Below, one piece after another: positions 43,489-54,506 of a stretch of DNA of 64,000 nt. Source of the stretch: Pseudopithomyces maydicus. Taxonomy: Eukaryota > Ascomycota > Dothideomycetes > Pleosporales > Didymosphaeriaceae. The position numbers were made by a program, and so were the translations under genes. Below the pieces are notes generated by a model. That model did not search any database. It saw nothing but the letters and a program-made list of their open reading frames with translations, and had not been told where the DNA came from. Location: contig JANTUC010000009.1 of the NCBI GenBank assembly GCA_026873275.1, forward strand, positions 806,001-870,000, in the 5' to 3' direction. How positions within the stretch are numbered: position 1 is the first letter of the stretch; every line of letters starts with the position of its first letter.

Positions 43489-45614
43489 CTATACCCTAAT
43501 GTTCCGCATGCGCGCCCGTTGCTCTTGGTACGTGCTATAATCCCCACCCAATATAGATTCAAGCATGCTGAGCTCCTGCACAGAGTCCATATGAACCGTT
43601 CTCATGCGTTCCACGAGGACCTTGTGGGCCCAAGAGAAGAGCAGCAAAACTTGTTCAGCTTTGTAGGAACCGCCTGAGATATTGTTCTGTGGATCGTTGG
43701 GATCTTGTATAGCTAGACGATCAGATCGCTCAGGTCGGCCGTCGATTCCAGTTGCACCCTGTATGCCATTAGAACCAGGTACAGATTTGAAAATCTTCAT
43801 ACTTACTTTGCGCTCTATACTAGGCGGGTCGACGATGATTCTGTCGCGGCTGTAGTTGAACTTGTTGCCATAGTAGTCCAAGAATTGAATCAACGTCTCG
43901 CCAAGATTCTCCGGTGTCTCATGGTGTTGTAAAAAACTCACGACAAGACAGCAGATGCTTAAACCACCCAGACCTCCGGTGCCATTATCGTTGAGACCAT
44001 ACATGGCTAGGAGTTGTTTGGAGAGGGCCACCAAGTAGGTGAAATGATCCCCGAATTCAGTCCTCCACTTATGCAGGGTACTCTGAGCAACCAATCCACT
44101 CTTATTTTCGAACGAAATATCGACAGGAAGGCCGGTACGCACGTCATTGAATTTGATGATGGGAACCCTCGCCTTAGGGATGACCAGCGTGTCAAAGGCT
44201 AACCCTCTGGCCTTTAATTGCCTAGCAAGATTATACATCTGGTTCTTGGTTGCATTCAGAACTGGTGGGCCACCTCGGTGATGCGAATCAGTAACAAACA
44301 CGAGGTCCATATCGGCAGTAGGCAAGTAGAGGCCAACGGGAAATGAGCCGAAACAACGAATACTGCCTCGATGTGCTTGAAACTGGCTGCCTACTACCGA
44401 CTGTACTCGCTGTATTAGGTCGATGCGAACTTGGTTATCATGTTCAGTTGGCGCTACAAAATCATAAAAGTCCAAAACTTCATTATGGAGCCTAGCCTGC
44501 TAGTTAGATGTGAAAAGAATCGGAACGGGACAGAAAGCTTACAACTTCTCTGGGTGATCTCTCAAACGCTCGTAGTCGTTACGATAAGCCCAGGGCGCAG
44601 GGTCGCGATCGTCTCTAATCACCCACTCGCTTTTTTCCCGGCGTAGTCGCTCGTGTGTTTACGTTTTTTGGAGACACTGTCGACGATATTTCTAGCTGGA
44701 AGTCCTGCATTTTCGGCTGGGCGTTTCATCGAGTTGGCTGTGGATGCGAGTGAGCCAGCGGCTGCAACTTCATTCAGCGAGCCTTGCAGAGGGCGTGACC
44801 TCGACGACGCAGGCCCCGTGGGAATCACCGAAAGCTCGGGCGCGTCGTCTTCGTCTTCGTCGCTTCCAAACGATATAAAGTCATCGTTAGCAGCCACCGC
44901 ATTAGTGGCATCGGATTGTTCGGCCACTGAATTTTTTGCTTTGCGGATGAGCTTGACGAAATCAATCCTCTTCCCAGTTGCTTCTTCTGGAGGCGGCAAG
45001 ACAGTGTATGGGTCAGGGTTGGACCATTTGGGCACAGAGTCACCGTCTGCCCGGCTGGTAGACTGCGTGCAGGTGATCTTGGTCCGACTCGGGGCAGCAT
45101 CATCGCCATCTGTGTCGTCAGTGCCGACGTCCATGTCAGCTTCTTCGTCATCTGACAAATCGGCAAGATCACGGAATTTGTTCGTCTCTTGTGCTACACC
45201 CAAAAAAAGCTCCGTGCCATCGTCGCGAGTCCTAAGCAGGGCGCGGTCATGGGCAGCCTGCGGACGAAACCCTCCCCTCGCATTACGCCTACCGCCTCGG
45301 AAATTCGAGGGCGCAGCATTGCCACCCCGTGTGGTAGAACGCGTAGGGTTTGCGCCAGACACGCCGTTGCGAAGGTTGTTGCGACGGGTTGTACGCTCGA
45401 CGGAGGCGGCCGCAGGGAATTGAGGGCCTGGGGTATTGCTGGTGAAGGTAAACTCGCTGCGACTAGGAGCGCTGCCACTCTGCTGGACCCCGGGCCTGTA
45501 GGTGTCGCCTTGACCTCGGTTGCGACCACTGGTGACACGGCTGGCCGGGTCGCGTCCTGTCGCTCCCCGCCGCTTTTGCTGCGGCGGCGGACGGCCACGA
45601 CGTGTATCCACCAT
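43489..45614 (-). CDS. Trf4/Cid14-like non-canonical poly(A) polymerase (one frame break)
   Basis: The nuclear nucleotidyltransferase of the TRAMP complex, adding short poly(A) tails to RNAs bound for the exosome. Exons 45614-44543, 44491-43807 and 43758-43489; introns 51 and 48 nt. The N-terminal third is Arg/Gly-rich and acidic, disordered. The catalytic part has SEWVIRDDRDPAPWAYRNDY, LLHNEVLDFYDFVAPTE, the motif GSFPVGLYLPTADMDLV with two catalytic Asp, FENKSGL, and the PAP-associated domain (GLGGLSICCLVVSFLQHH). The frame breaks at T6 44631-44636 (A6 in the gene), where one more base gives ...GKKSEWVI. Resolved length 675 aa with all phases agreeing. Intron 2 is a multiple of 3 and stop-free (GTAAGT...CTAAT...ACAG), so it reads through in a raw ORF. 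Confidence 0.87.
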
Positions 45615-46313
45615 TGCAACCGATAGCCGTGTATATGGTTCTTCTTGGGAACAGACTGCTTAAGATGGTTGGCCTGTGTTATGCGTGTCCGTGTAGATGC
45701 GGCTGCTCGGTCTGCGCGTGGAGATGGTGGTGGAAGCGCGGAACGAACAAAAGACTTTATCAATGTTGAGCGCGGCTGCCAAGGCTGGTAGCGCCGCTTC
45801 GGTTCTGTGACGTGCGTGATTTCTGGAGAAGGCATGGCGGGTGCCTTGCGGCCACCACCGTGCGCCAAACGCCAGAGTGGATGCAAAGAGACGACGGGAA
45901 GGTTATCAAGGCATGCAAACGCGCCGGTGAATCCTTGGTCCAACCGGCCATGCAAACAGACTCTCGGCGGTGCCAAGTCCATTCATCGGGATGGGTTTGG
46001 GCGAGCAAAGATACGCTGGACGCAATTAAATTTCTTCTTTTCGTTAAGCCCAATGATACAGTAGATAATACAGAGACTTTGGAATCGTTGAATATGTACA
46101 GCGGAGAGTGGAGAAGCATCGCCGAGGCTGTATGCATCTCATCTCTTGCGGTCTACGCTCAGTACCAGGATGAAATCTTGCAAAAGCGCCATGCCAAACG
46201 CTGTGCCACTGCCGAAACGCCATCTAATGCCTGGATGTAGGGGAGCAGGAAGCCATGGCCATCTGCCAGTCCGGTCGAGTGACTCTTCTGGGGAAGACGG
46301 TGTCGCGGCCCGC
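45615..46313. other. Intergenic spacer
   Basis: About 700 bp between the poly(A) polymerase start and the PAM16 stop. Only shadow-like ORFs; nothing was recognised. Confidence 0.55.
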
Positions 46314-46772
46314 TCATTTCCCTTCCTTGGTCCACTTGGGCTTGAATCCCTCCGACAGCTCCTGCTCCCTCTCCGCCGCCTGCTTGAACCCTCGTACCTC
46401 GCGCTCGATGCGCTCTCTCGCTCGCAATATCTTGCTCTGCAGGTAGAAACTGCCTCCCTTCTTCGGATCGTTGAGGTCGAACAGGCGTTTGAATCGTTCG
46501 GTGACGAAGGCTTCGTCTATTTGTCCCATTTTCGAGGGTCCGACGTTGAGGATCTGGCATGCTTCATCCATGGTGATGTTCGAAGACGAGAAGCCACCAC
46601 CGGCTTTCTGGCCTGCGGCGGCAGACTTTTGCATTGCCGAGGCCTGACGGTATGACTCGGAGACGGCACGTCCTATTATCCGTACGCCGGTGAAGACGAC
46701 TTGTGTTATGATGCGGTGGGCCTGCAAAGGTTAGTGTGGAGGAGCAGTCGGGCAAGGCGGGCGACCTGCCAT
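46314..46772 (-). CDS. PAM16: PAM16/TIM16, J-like subunit of the mitochondrial import motor
   Basis: A peripheral inner-membrane protein that pairs with PAM18 and restrains it in the presequence translocase motor. Exon 2 (46721-46314) encodes AHRIITQVVFTGVRIIGRAV..., a degenerate J domain MDEACQILNV...LFDLNDPKKGGSFYLQSKILRARERIERE in which DPKK takes the place of the HPD motif, and a charged tail; 136 aa in total. Exon 1 is just the ATG (46772-46770). The phase-0 join needed for the family start MAHR requires a 48-nt intron at 46769-46722 with a GC donor (GCAGGT), a CTAAC branch site and a CAG acceptor. The only nearby GT donor, three bases inside, would put exon 2 out of frame. A single-base sequence error is the alternative. 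Confidence 0.87.
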
Positions 46773-47489
46773 TGTGAAGAGGCTGTAGGGCTGCAGGTAC
46801 GGCACAATCGAAGGGGGCCAGGCGACGGCTGCTCGCTTCCAGATGGGCGTTGGCTCACTTGGTACAGACGACGGCGGAAGGGAGAGGCTTAGAATTTCTG
46901 AAGATTCGGCGCGATCCCGGGGCCAGGATTGAATCCCGTGATCTCCAAGCCGATAGCCAATCAGGTTGCGATCGCAAACCCAAACGCCGCCACCTGCAGC
47001 CTCCGCCTTTGCACTGGGGAAAGAGGACGGCAATCAGATGACGGGGCGGGCGGAAGGCCCCGCGGGCTGCAGTCTTGCCAGCGGGGGACTCTCACGCCCA
47101 GTGGCACTGGCTGACTGCTCGGTGCTCGCTGGCTGGGCGGTTCGGCTCGAAGCATTCACATGCACCGCGCGCCATAGCCCCCGCCGCGCTTCCGACCACG
47201 GGGACACGAGGCTTCCAAGGGCGCCGCTGCTTTCATGCCGTGCCTCGCTCCTGTCCCCCATCCTCCCGTGGTGGTCTTTTGGGAAAAACACAAACAGCAG
47301 CACCCTGCGAGAAGACTGCGTGCGTCGACGGGTCCACGGGTCCACGGGTGCCTCACCAACACGAGCAGCAGGCTATGACGCAGCTTCGCTCTATGCATGG
47401 CAGCATTTGGCAAGTCGGCTCGCGCGCAATCAACACACCAACCACCCCGCCATGCTAACACGTCCCAAGATACCCCGTGGCTAGAACAC
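46773..47489. promoter_or_regulatory. Divergent promoter region PAM16 / DysF peroxin
   Basis: 717 bp between divergent starts. An in-frame ATG at 47397 could extend the peroxin by 31 residues. No distinct motif was assigned. Confidence 0.4.
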
Positions 47490-49308
47490 ATGTCCGCCCC
47501 ATCGCATTCTAGAAACGATGCGTCTCCGCAGCCCACTGCCGACCCAAACCCGCCGACCTACGCCGCCTTCTCCCCCTCCACCCTGGACCAGGCAACGCCC
47601 CAGACGAAGCTACGTTCTGCCATCCTGGTACACCAAAAGAGCCCGCTGCTCCAAGCCACGCCTCCGCAGATCACACGCGTGCTGGCATATTCCCATCCCT
47701 ACATCCTCCCGCTGAACAAGTTCGTCGGCCTGTTGACATGGACTACCGGCGATCCGTGGGAGAGCTTCCTTTTGGTGGCCGCCTTCTGGGCCCTGGTTCT
47801 GTATGGCGACGCCGCAACGAGATATTCCGGGCCCGTCATCTTGGTCCTGGGTCTGATAGCAGGCATGTATGCGAGAAGGTACTCGCCTCTTTCATCCACA
47901 TCCTTTACTGGCGAGAAGGGCCAGAAGGCGCATGCAAGGGCCCGGTCAGACACCAACATCAAGCATCACAAGAGCCTAGAGGACATCGTGGAAAGCCTGA
48001 AACTGTTCACCTCGCGCTGCAGCATTCTGCTCGACCCATTCTTACGCCTTACCGACTTCCTCTCCACCCAGAGGACAGCCACCTCGGCGACCACAAGACC
48101 CGCTCTCACCCTGCTCTTCGTGCGCATACTCTTTGTCCTGCCGCTATGGATCATACTGACCCTGCCCCCTTTCTACATACTAACCACAAGGCGAGTCGTC
48201 CTGGCCGTTGGCACCGTCGTGCTTACCTGGCACTCGCGACCTGCCCGGGTATCGCGCGCCATACTTTGGAGGTCGCGGACAGTCCGGAGCATTTGCGTGT
48301 TTCTCACCGGTTTGGATTTCGGACACCTGGACCTTGTAAGGGCGGACCTGGACGGCGCCCCTCCATTACCACCGCGGAGGAAAAGTGCTCAAGAAGTTGC
48401 CGCCTCGCTTGCTGCCAAGAGACGACCAGACTCACCAGGCATCCGGTTTACCTTCAGTATATATGAGAACCAGAGGAGATGGCTGGGTATTGGGTGGACG
48501 TCATCCATGCTGGCTTACGAACGAGCCTCGTGGACCGACGAACACCTCAATCCGGTACCTTCGAAAGATCAGTTTGAGCTGCCAGATGTCGAAGGAGGTC
48601 AAGCTAGGTGGAGATGGATTCAAGGTAGCGATTGGAATGTCGAGCGCGCGGAAAAGGAAGCAAAAAATGGCAAAGTCACTTCTGGAGAGGACGCAGGGTG
48701 GATATATTATGACAATAAGGTACGCTTTACACGACATGCTGCTTAGCGAGCGTTTGGCTAACCTGTCACAGTGGCGCGATGGCCGTAGAGGACAAGATGG
48801 CTGGGGCCGTTACACCCGCCGACGGAAATGGTATCGCGATGCTGAACTCGTTGAAGTTACTCCCTCCACGGATATAACTCCCGTTCCAACTCCTCGCATC
48901 GATCCTATTGCCGACTCCGCTGAACCCGAGACGCCGACGCCCTTTCCTAAGCGACTATCCCACTCACGCTCTGCCTCGAAGGCGTCTAACACTCTCACTA
49001 AAAATACCTCAAATTCCAGCATGACAGTCAGTACCGACAGCACTCTTGCTGAGAACCCCGAGCCCGCGTCCTCCATAGAATCTGATTGTGATGTTCCGGG
49101 TATTAAGAGTAAACGCGGGTGGTTCAAGAAGAGAAGGAGCCGGAGCAGGGGTGGTAGTGATACCACGGCAGCCACAGTTGCAACGAGCACGAGCAGCAAC
49201 TTTAGCAAGAGAAGCGATGAAGACGATGTTCACACACCGTTGGAGAGGACAGCAAGAGATGATGAATGGCGTTTGGGTGATGACATGCGTATGCAATTGG
49301 ATATATGA
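47490..49308 (+). CDS. DysF-domain peroxin (Pex24/Pex28-Pex32 family)
   Basis: An integral membrane protein of the ER/peroxisome contact that regulates peroxisome number and size. Exons 47490-48719 and 48772-49308 with a 52-nt GT-AG intron give 588 aa. Features: hydrophobic pairs around ESFLLVAAFWALVLYG and GPVILVLGLIAGMYA, a second pair LLFVRILFVLPLWIILTLPPFYILTT, then the split DysF motifs FTFSIYENQRRWLGIGWT, WTDE, and, across the splice junction, GWIYYDNKWRDGRRGQDGWGRYTRRRKWYRDAEL. The Ser/Thr-rich tail ends in a basic KSKRGWFKKRRSRSRG patch. The start MSAPSH was preferred over the upstream in-frame ATG. Which of PEX28-32 it matches cannot be decided by eye. Confidence 0.85.
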
Positions 49309-51063
49309 TTCCCTTGGGTTGGCTATAAGGTCTGAGTTGAGAGGCGCTTTAGGTATAACCCAGGCTTGTTAGCTTAATATTGCAGTCTGTAAGATACACT
49401 ACCGGGTCTGTCAGATACCATCAGTATTCGGAGTTCGGCTTGTAAGAACCCGCTAGAAAATCAAGTCCGCAGCGAATTCATATATCCTGTTCCTTAAACT
49501 ATCTTGTGTCTACTAATGTCTAGTACGATCACAAAGCCTTGAACCGCAACACAGAAATATTCAGTGTCAACCAAATTTTACAAAAATCATCAACATAATA
49601 TATACACAACATAGTTTCTGGTCCTCAACCCGTTCTGTGGAGTTGAGAGCCAGTGGTTTTGGTGAACAAAAATTATATTTTGCTATCCGACGTTCCTAGA
49701 TACTATTATGTGTTTGGGTTAATTGATCCTAGTGACTACGTGACTATAAAACATGAATCGATCATTGGACTGTTTTATCTCCACACGTTCCTATAACCTA
49801 GTTGCATGTTTATGTCGTTGAAAAACACCCAATAATGCTCAAACTCCCACGGTGATCTCTACAATCTTTTGAGTCCGTGATACCGAGTTGTGGGGTGAAA
49901 AGACTTAACAAAAGTCGTCGCTCACGGTAGCGCGTTAAACTTCCATAGCTCGAGTTTCTCTTGGGAAATTGGAGTAAATCTTCATTTCAATTGACCCCGG
50001 ACGAGAGCTTTGGTCGATCGGTTGAGCTTTAACTGACTTCCATATGTTTTCAATCATGTATTGCTAGTCTGAAGCCGGTGAATGAAGCGTGTTCTTAAAC
50101 TCTGACATTTCTCTATTGCTTTTGTTGCTTATGCATAAATGAGGGATCGGGGCTTACAAAACCGAGCTCTGTGGCAAGAGTCGGAACATCGAGATATTTT
50201 CCAAGGTGATATAGACTGATATTTGATATCATCAAACATGAGAGTCAATGTCTTGCATACATCCATTCATAGGACCAGCACTGCTAGTCCCGGTGGAAAT
50301 TTTACTCACTGTAACATGTACTATTGAAAGTTGTCAATCTGCAAAGTCATAGCCTCTAATCTTTACCAAAATCCACAAAGGGACCTGTACCTCTCTACTT
50401 CAAAAAAAAAAAAAGTAATTGTTCCTCTCGGAAATGAACCAACCCCACAGTATAACCGAACGCTTGGAAAGTACAATAGAACACCTTAAGTAGCGTACGT
50501 GGTGCCATTTCGTACGCACTGCTCTACGTCGAGAAATGTCCTAAGAACTCCTGCAATCCTCGACTGGTGATGAGTGGTAGGATATCAGGACATTTCAGCG
50601 AAGGCATGAGTCAAGGGAGGGGGAATTGTTGTTCCAATGAGCCGTCTCGCGTTTTAATTCGTTCTTAATGTGTATCATAACTATATTTCCTGTGTAGTTA
50701 TTTCACAAAAGTTAATTGAGTTTTAGACACGGCAAACTACATGCAGTATCCGAATTGTAGCAAGCCTTACTGGCTATGAATTTAACTATAACGGTGCGGC
50801 AAGTTAACTTAGCTGCGGATAGACAAGTATTTAGTGCAAGTATGCATTTTTTACGCGAGCAATCGCAATATAAGCATAGAAGAAAATGACATCGATGTGA
50901 AATGATCATGGGACAGCCTATGTATGTCTAAATTCCTGCACTTGAAGAAACGCCGCGCCCGTCCGTCCCAATGGTATCAATATCGCCAAATTACGGCTCC
51001 TCTCAACTCGTGTACAATATAGAATCCATAAGATTATGAGTGATTTGCGTTCAAAGAAAGTAC
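49309..51063. other. Long intergenic region, no gene seen
   Basis: 1.75 kb of moderately AT-rich DNA between convergent genes. No tRNA boxes, signal peptides or splice-compatible ORFs were recognised. A run of 13 A lies near 50403. Confidence 0.55.
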
Positions 51064-51786
51064 CTAAGTGTGAATGTGCTGGTCGGTAGTACCACTACGG
51101 TGCCAAGTAGCGAGAAGGACACCGCAGCGTCCGCATTTGTGCTGAACATCCTTCATCGAGCTCATCATGTAAGGGATACATCCCAAGCACGCGAGACAGC
51201 AGAGAGCAAAAGCCCATGCGCTAGGACATGTCAATTTACAGCTTCCCTTCACCAATGAACCGGAAAAGGGGCTTACTGTGTGGTATTGCCAGTCTCGTAC
51301 GAAACGTTGGTCATGGCCCTCTGACCGCACGCGGGGCAGTCAGCAGGCGCAGGGGATCTGTTCAGATTTGCAAGCGGCGTCGCATTATGGTATACGGTAC
51401 CGGACTGCTGCTGAGGAGGCATCCCAGGCTGAGGTTGTCCTTTGGTTTCCGCGCCCGGAGCGACGTGGGCCTGTTGTTGCGGGTGGCCCTGAGGAGGAGA
51501 GGCGTAACCTTGCTGCGGAGGTGGCGAGCCAGCATATTGCTGCTGTCCAGGCTGCTGGTACATTTGGCCTTGCTGAAACTGCGCTGGTGCGTTCGGGTCT
51601 TGGTAGACAGGAGGTTGCTGGTGCGCAACATCAGGCGATTGCGGGAATTGGTTCATGGGGACTTCATAAATGTGTTAATTGATAATCAACGGTGGGCGAA
51701 TGCACCATGACCACCCAGCCACCGAGGACTGTCGAATTGGAAGCAGTTCACGGACAAGAGGAATGCTTACCACCTTGCTTCTCCAT
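51064..51786 (-). CDS. LITAF-domain (zinc-ribbon, membrane-inserted) protein
   Basis: LITAF/SIMPLE-type proteins sit on the cytosolic face of endosomal membranes through a zinc ribbon split by a hydrophobic hairpin. Exon 1 is only 16 nt (51786-51771, MEKQG plus G), exon 2 51661-51277, exon 3 51220-51064; introns 109 and 56 nt, GT-AG; 185 aa. A Pro/Gln-rich N-terminus (QQPGQQQYAGSPPPQQGY) precedes the domain: first knuckle CPACGQ, hydrophobic WAFALCCLACLGCIPYMM with four Cys, second knuckle HKCGRCGVLLATWHR. The two knuckles lie in different exons and only join after splicing, which makes the domain assignment firm. Confidence 0.9.
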
Positions 51787-52847
51787 GTTGGTAGATGAAA
51801 GAGTTGTCGCGGCGTGGGTTCTATAGAATGGGACTAGGAGAAGAGTAGGAACCAGGTGAACAAAGAAATATGGTTATCTGAAAACGGTGGAGAAAAGATT
51901 CAAGTTCAGCCCAGCGGCGCACAGGCAGACATACGTCTCTTTTATCAGAAGCTTCGGGTAGCACATTGCACAGCCTTGGGGGCCAAGTACCTAGCAGGCC
52001 AAGCCAAACGCACAGCCTGCCGTGCGAACAGCTCATAGGCCCACCCGTGCCCACCCCCCGCGTTTACAGACGCCAAATCCTCAGCTATGCATTTGTTGCC
52101 AATCGCAAATCGCAGGGCGTTAATGGTGAAGGCCGATTGACCCACCTGAGGCGGCGCCTCAACTCAAGCTTCGAGCGCCAGACTTTCAACATGTACCTAG
52201 TGTCCTTGAGCGCCTGACTAGCGCCTCAAGGCGTAGCGAGCCAAGCGCCCCATTCTCTTCATTTCGCCTAATGCAGGGCATTTTACGGGCGAAATCCCTT
52301 CATTCTTCGTATCATGCATGAGTTCGTATTCGTATTCCGAAGGCAGTCAAACGCCTCGCAACGAAGTCGCTTCACACGCAATACACTTGTTGCCGCAATG
52401 CACAATCCCCCAAGAATCCGAGAGTCAAGTCCAGGGGGTCAGCGCTGATCAAGGTTCTGAATTGATGTGGTTCGGTAGCCACGACAGAATGGGCACTAAA
52501 TTAGCGGGTTTCGGACGATGATTGATTGGCTCTTTCTGCAAGCTATTTTAGGAATTGTGGCGCCTGAAGGCGGGTGTGCTACGGCTGCTCCAGGTATGCG
52601 AATCCTGGTCCAGGCTCTGGCTTGTGACCATGCAAGGCTCTCAGCCAAGAAGGCACAAATGCATTTGCCACGATCAGACAATCATTACTTACGATGGCCT
52701 GAACACCTCAAAAGGTCAGAGTAACGTAAGAACGATTGAGGCAAACGCCTGATCAGTCCCGGCGGCCCGTGGCGAAAGGCTGATTTGAGATCGACGTTGT
52801 GTTGCTCGACCGAATGCGATTCACCGGAAATGCACGTCCCATAGACA
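51787..52847. other. Intergenic spacer
   Basis: 1.06 kb. Short GAGCGCC/GCGCCTCA words recur around 52140-52260, including TGAGGCGGCGCCTCA, but no gene or defined element was recognised. Confidence 0.5.
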
Positions 52848-54146
52848 TCAGTACCTGGTGTCCATGTCATCAAGATCGACCTCTTCTTCTGGTTCGTCCT
52901 GGAGTCTGCCCTGGACGTCACTGCGATTCAGTGCTTCCAGTTGAGCAGGTGTTAGTTCAACAATAGTAGGGGCATAGTCGCCGGATTCATCATCTTCGTC
53001 GGCTCCATTCATATCCATCTCCACTCGTTCGCCATCCTCCAAGTCAAGCATCCCTCGCTTCACGTACGAATCATCCACCTGCAAGCCAAACTCTTTCTGT
53101 AGAAAATCTTGAAGCTCGTCAAATTCATCCACCATGTCGGCTTTATATTTTCCATTCAGGTCGTCCAGCCCTTTGCGAAACTTTCGAAGAAGCGGTCCGA
53201 GGAAGCCTCCGCTTTGGTCGTTGAGGTCGAACATGGCCACCTCCATATCTGCGCAATGAGCTAGCTGCAGGCGCAACGTTCTGAGGAGTTCTATGAACAT
53301 GTGGAAACGGTCCTTGACTGCTGAACGGCAAGTCAATAACAAGCCAAGCAAACGCTTCCACTGCTCTAGGCATGAATTGTTGTTGAGTGTCAACACCATC
53401 AGGAAGCAAAATTGCAGCTCTCCCAAGATTTCGAGGTCACGGGTTGGTGCGTGCTTGCTGGTGGCATGCTTCTCCAGAAGGTCCCCCAGCGCCCACGATC
53501 GATCTTGAGCAGCCTCTGTACGCTCCCGTCCCGTCGCTCCTGGACGCCAGGTTTGCTTGAGGTCGATGGGGAAAAAGCGAAGCTCCTTCTCTGGATGCAT
53601 AGTACTGTTGCTCGCTTCCAAGCCCGGTATGTCGTCCAGGTCCTGCTTTGCCGAGGATGCGGATGAGAGGGCCCAATGATCAGGGTTGAGTCCACATATC
53701 CTGGTGAGCAGGGACTGCGATATACGTGAGGTCAGGTGAGTCCAATCCGACGACTCCTCTACGAATTGGTCGTCCTCGGTCGTGTCAGTGGCATGAACTG
53801 TTTGACGATAAGGAGTCATGCCGTGCTTCCAGACGGCACCCAGATTCGCCCTCCAGGTCAAGAGCTCGGCGTGTTGGGTTTCTGCGATCAGGTCCTCGGT
53901 CTGGGAGCACCATTTCTTGACGAAGACCTGGGGCGGGCCGGCACCCGGAGAAACGTAGAACCAGGCGCCGTGTCTTAGCGAGAGGGAAGTGTCGCTTGCG
54001 GCGAAGGCAAAGTGGAGTCCAGGCGGCAGGTTTTTCACGCCTTTGAAGCGCGGGGTGGTGGTGAAGGACAAAAGGTCGATGCCGGCCAGGGCATTTGGTG
54101 GGAGGTCCAACAGCAGCAGACAGTGGGTGTGCGAGGCGGGATCCAT
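52848..54146 (-). CDS. AAR2: AAR2 splicing factor homologue
   Basis: A U5 snRNP assembly factor that binds Prp8 in the cytoplasm and is exchanged for Brr2 in the nucleus. A single exon of 432 aa. The N-terminal AAR2 beta domain is clear: LLLLDLPPNALAGIDLLSF, FKGVKNLPPGLHFAFAAS, RHGAWFY. The C-terminal helical domain holds ILGELQFCFLMVLTLNNNSCLEQWKRLLGLLLTC. The very acidic tail (EEEVDLDDMDTRY) is common in fungi. It shares a 360-bp divergent promoter with VPS22. Confidence 0.92.
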   Translation of the reverse strand: MDPASHTHCLLLLDLPPNALAGIDLLSFTTTPRFKGVKNLPPGLHFAFAASDTSLSLRHGAWFYVSPGAGPPQVFVKKWCSQTEDLIAETQHAELLTWRANLGAVWKHGMTPYRQTVHATDTTEDDQFVEESSDWTHLTSRISQSLLTRICGLNPDHWALSSASSAKQDLDDIPGLEASNSTMHPEKELRFFPIDLKQTWRPGATGRERTEAAQDRSWALGDLLEKHATSKHAPTRDLEILGELQFCFLMVLTLNNNSCLEQWKRLLGLLLTCRSAVKDRFHMFIELLRTLRLQLAHCADMEVAMFDLNDQSGGFLGPLLRKFRKGLDDLNGKYKADMVDEFDELQDFLQKEFGLQVDDSYVKRGMLDLEDGERVEMDMNGADEDDESGDYAPTIVELTPAQLEALNRSDVQGRLQDEPEEEVDLDDMDTRY

Positions 54147-54506
54147 GCGGGAGAGGTGGAACAGGGACTCCCAGGCTGTGTGGCGGAGAATCGTGAGAGC
54201 AGGGCGCCGCGAAGCCTGTGGAGGAGCGGGGAGGTGCGTGTCATGGGGGTGGAAGCAACGAGGCTACACCGACGAGTGGCGGGAAGGGGAGCGGAGTGCT
54301 GGAGGGGTGGTGGGGTGTGGACGTGCAAGCGCGCAGCTGCCCAGCAGAACGGTCACGTGGAGGTTTGGGGTCGGCCTGAGGGGAGGGGGTTTCCGAGGCT
54401 GGGCCCCGGGCCCCTGGGAGTAGCCGGTGGGGTCAAGGTACTGTAGGTAGGCAGACTACACCTACCTACACCTACACCAACACCCACGGCGTGCACCACG
54501 CCAGCC
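54147..54506. promoter_or_regulatory. Divergent promoter AAR2 / VPS22
   Basis: 360 bp. Three closely spaced CTACCTACA/CTACACC words lie at 54450-54480, just upstream of the VPS22 ATG. No TATA box. Confidence 0.45.
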
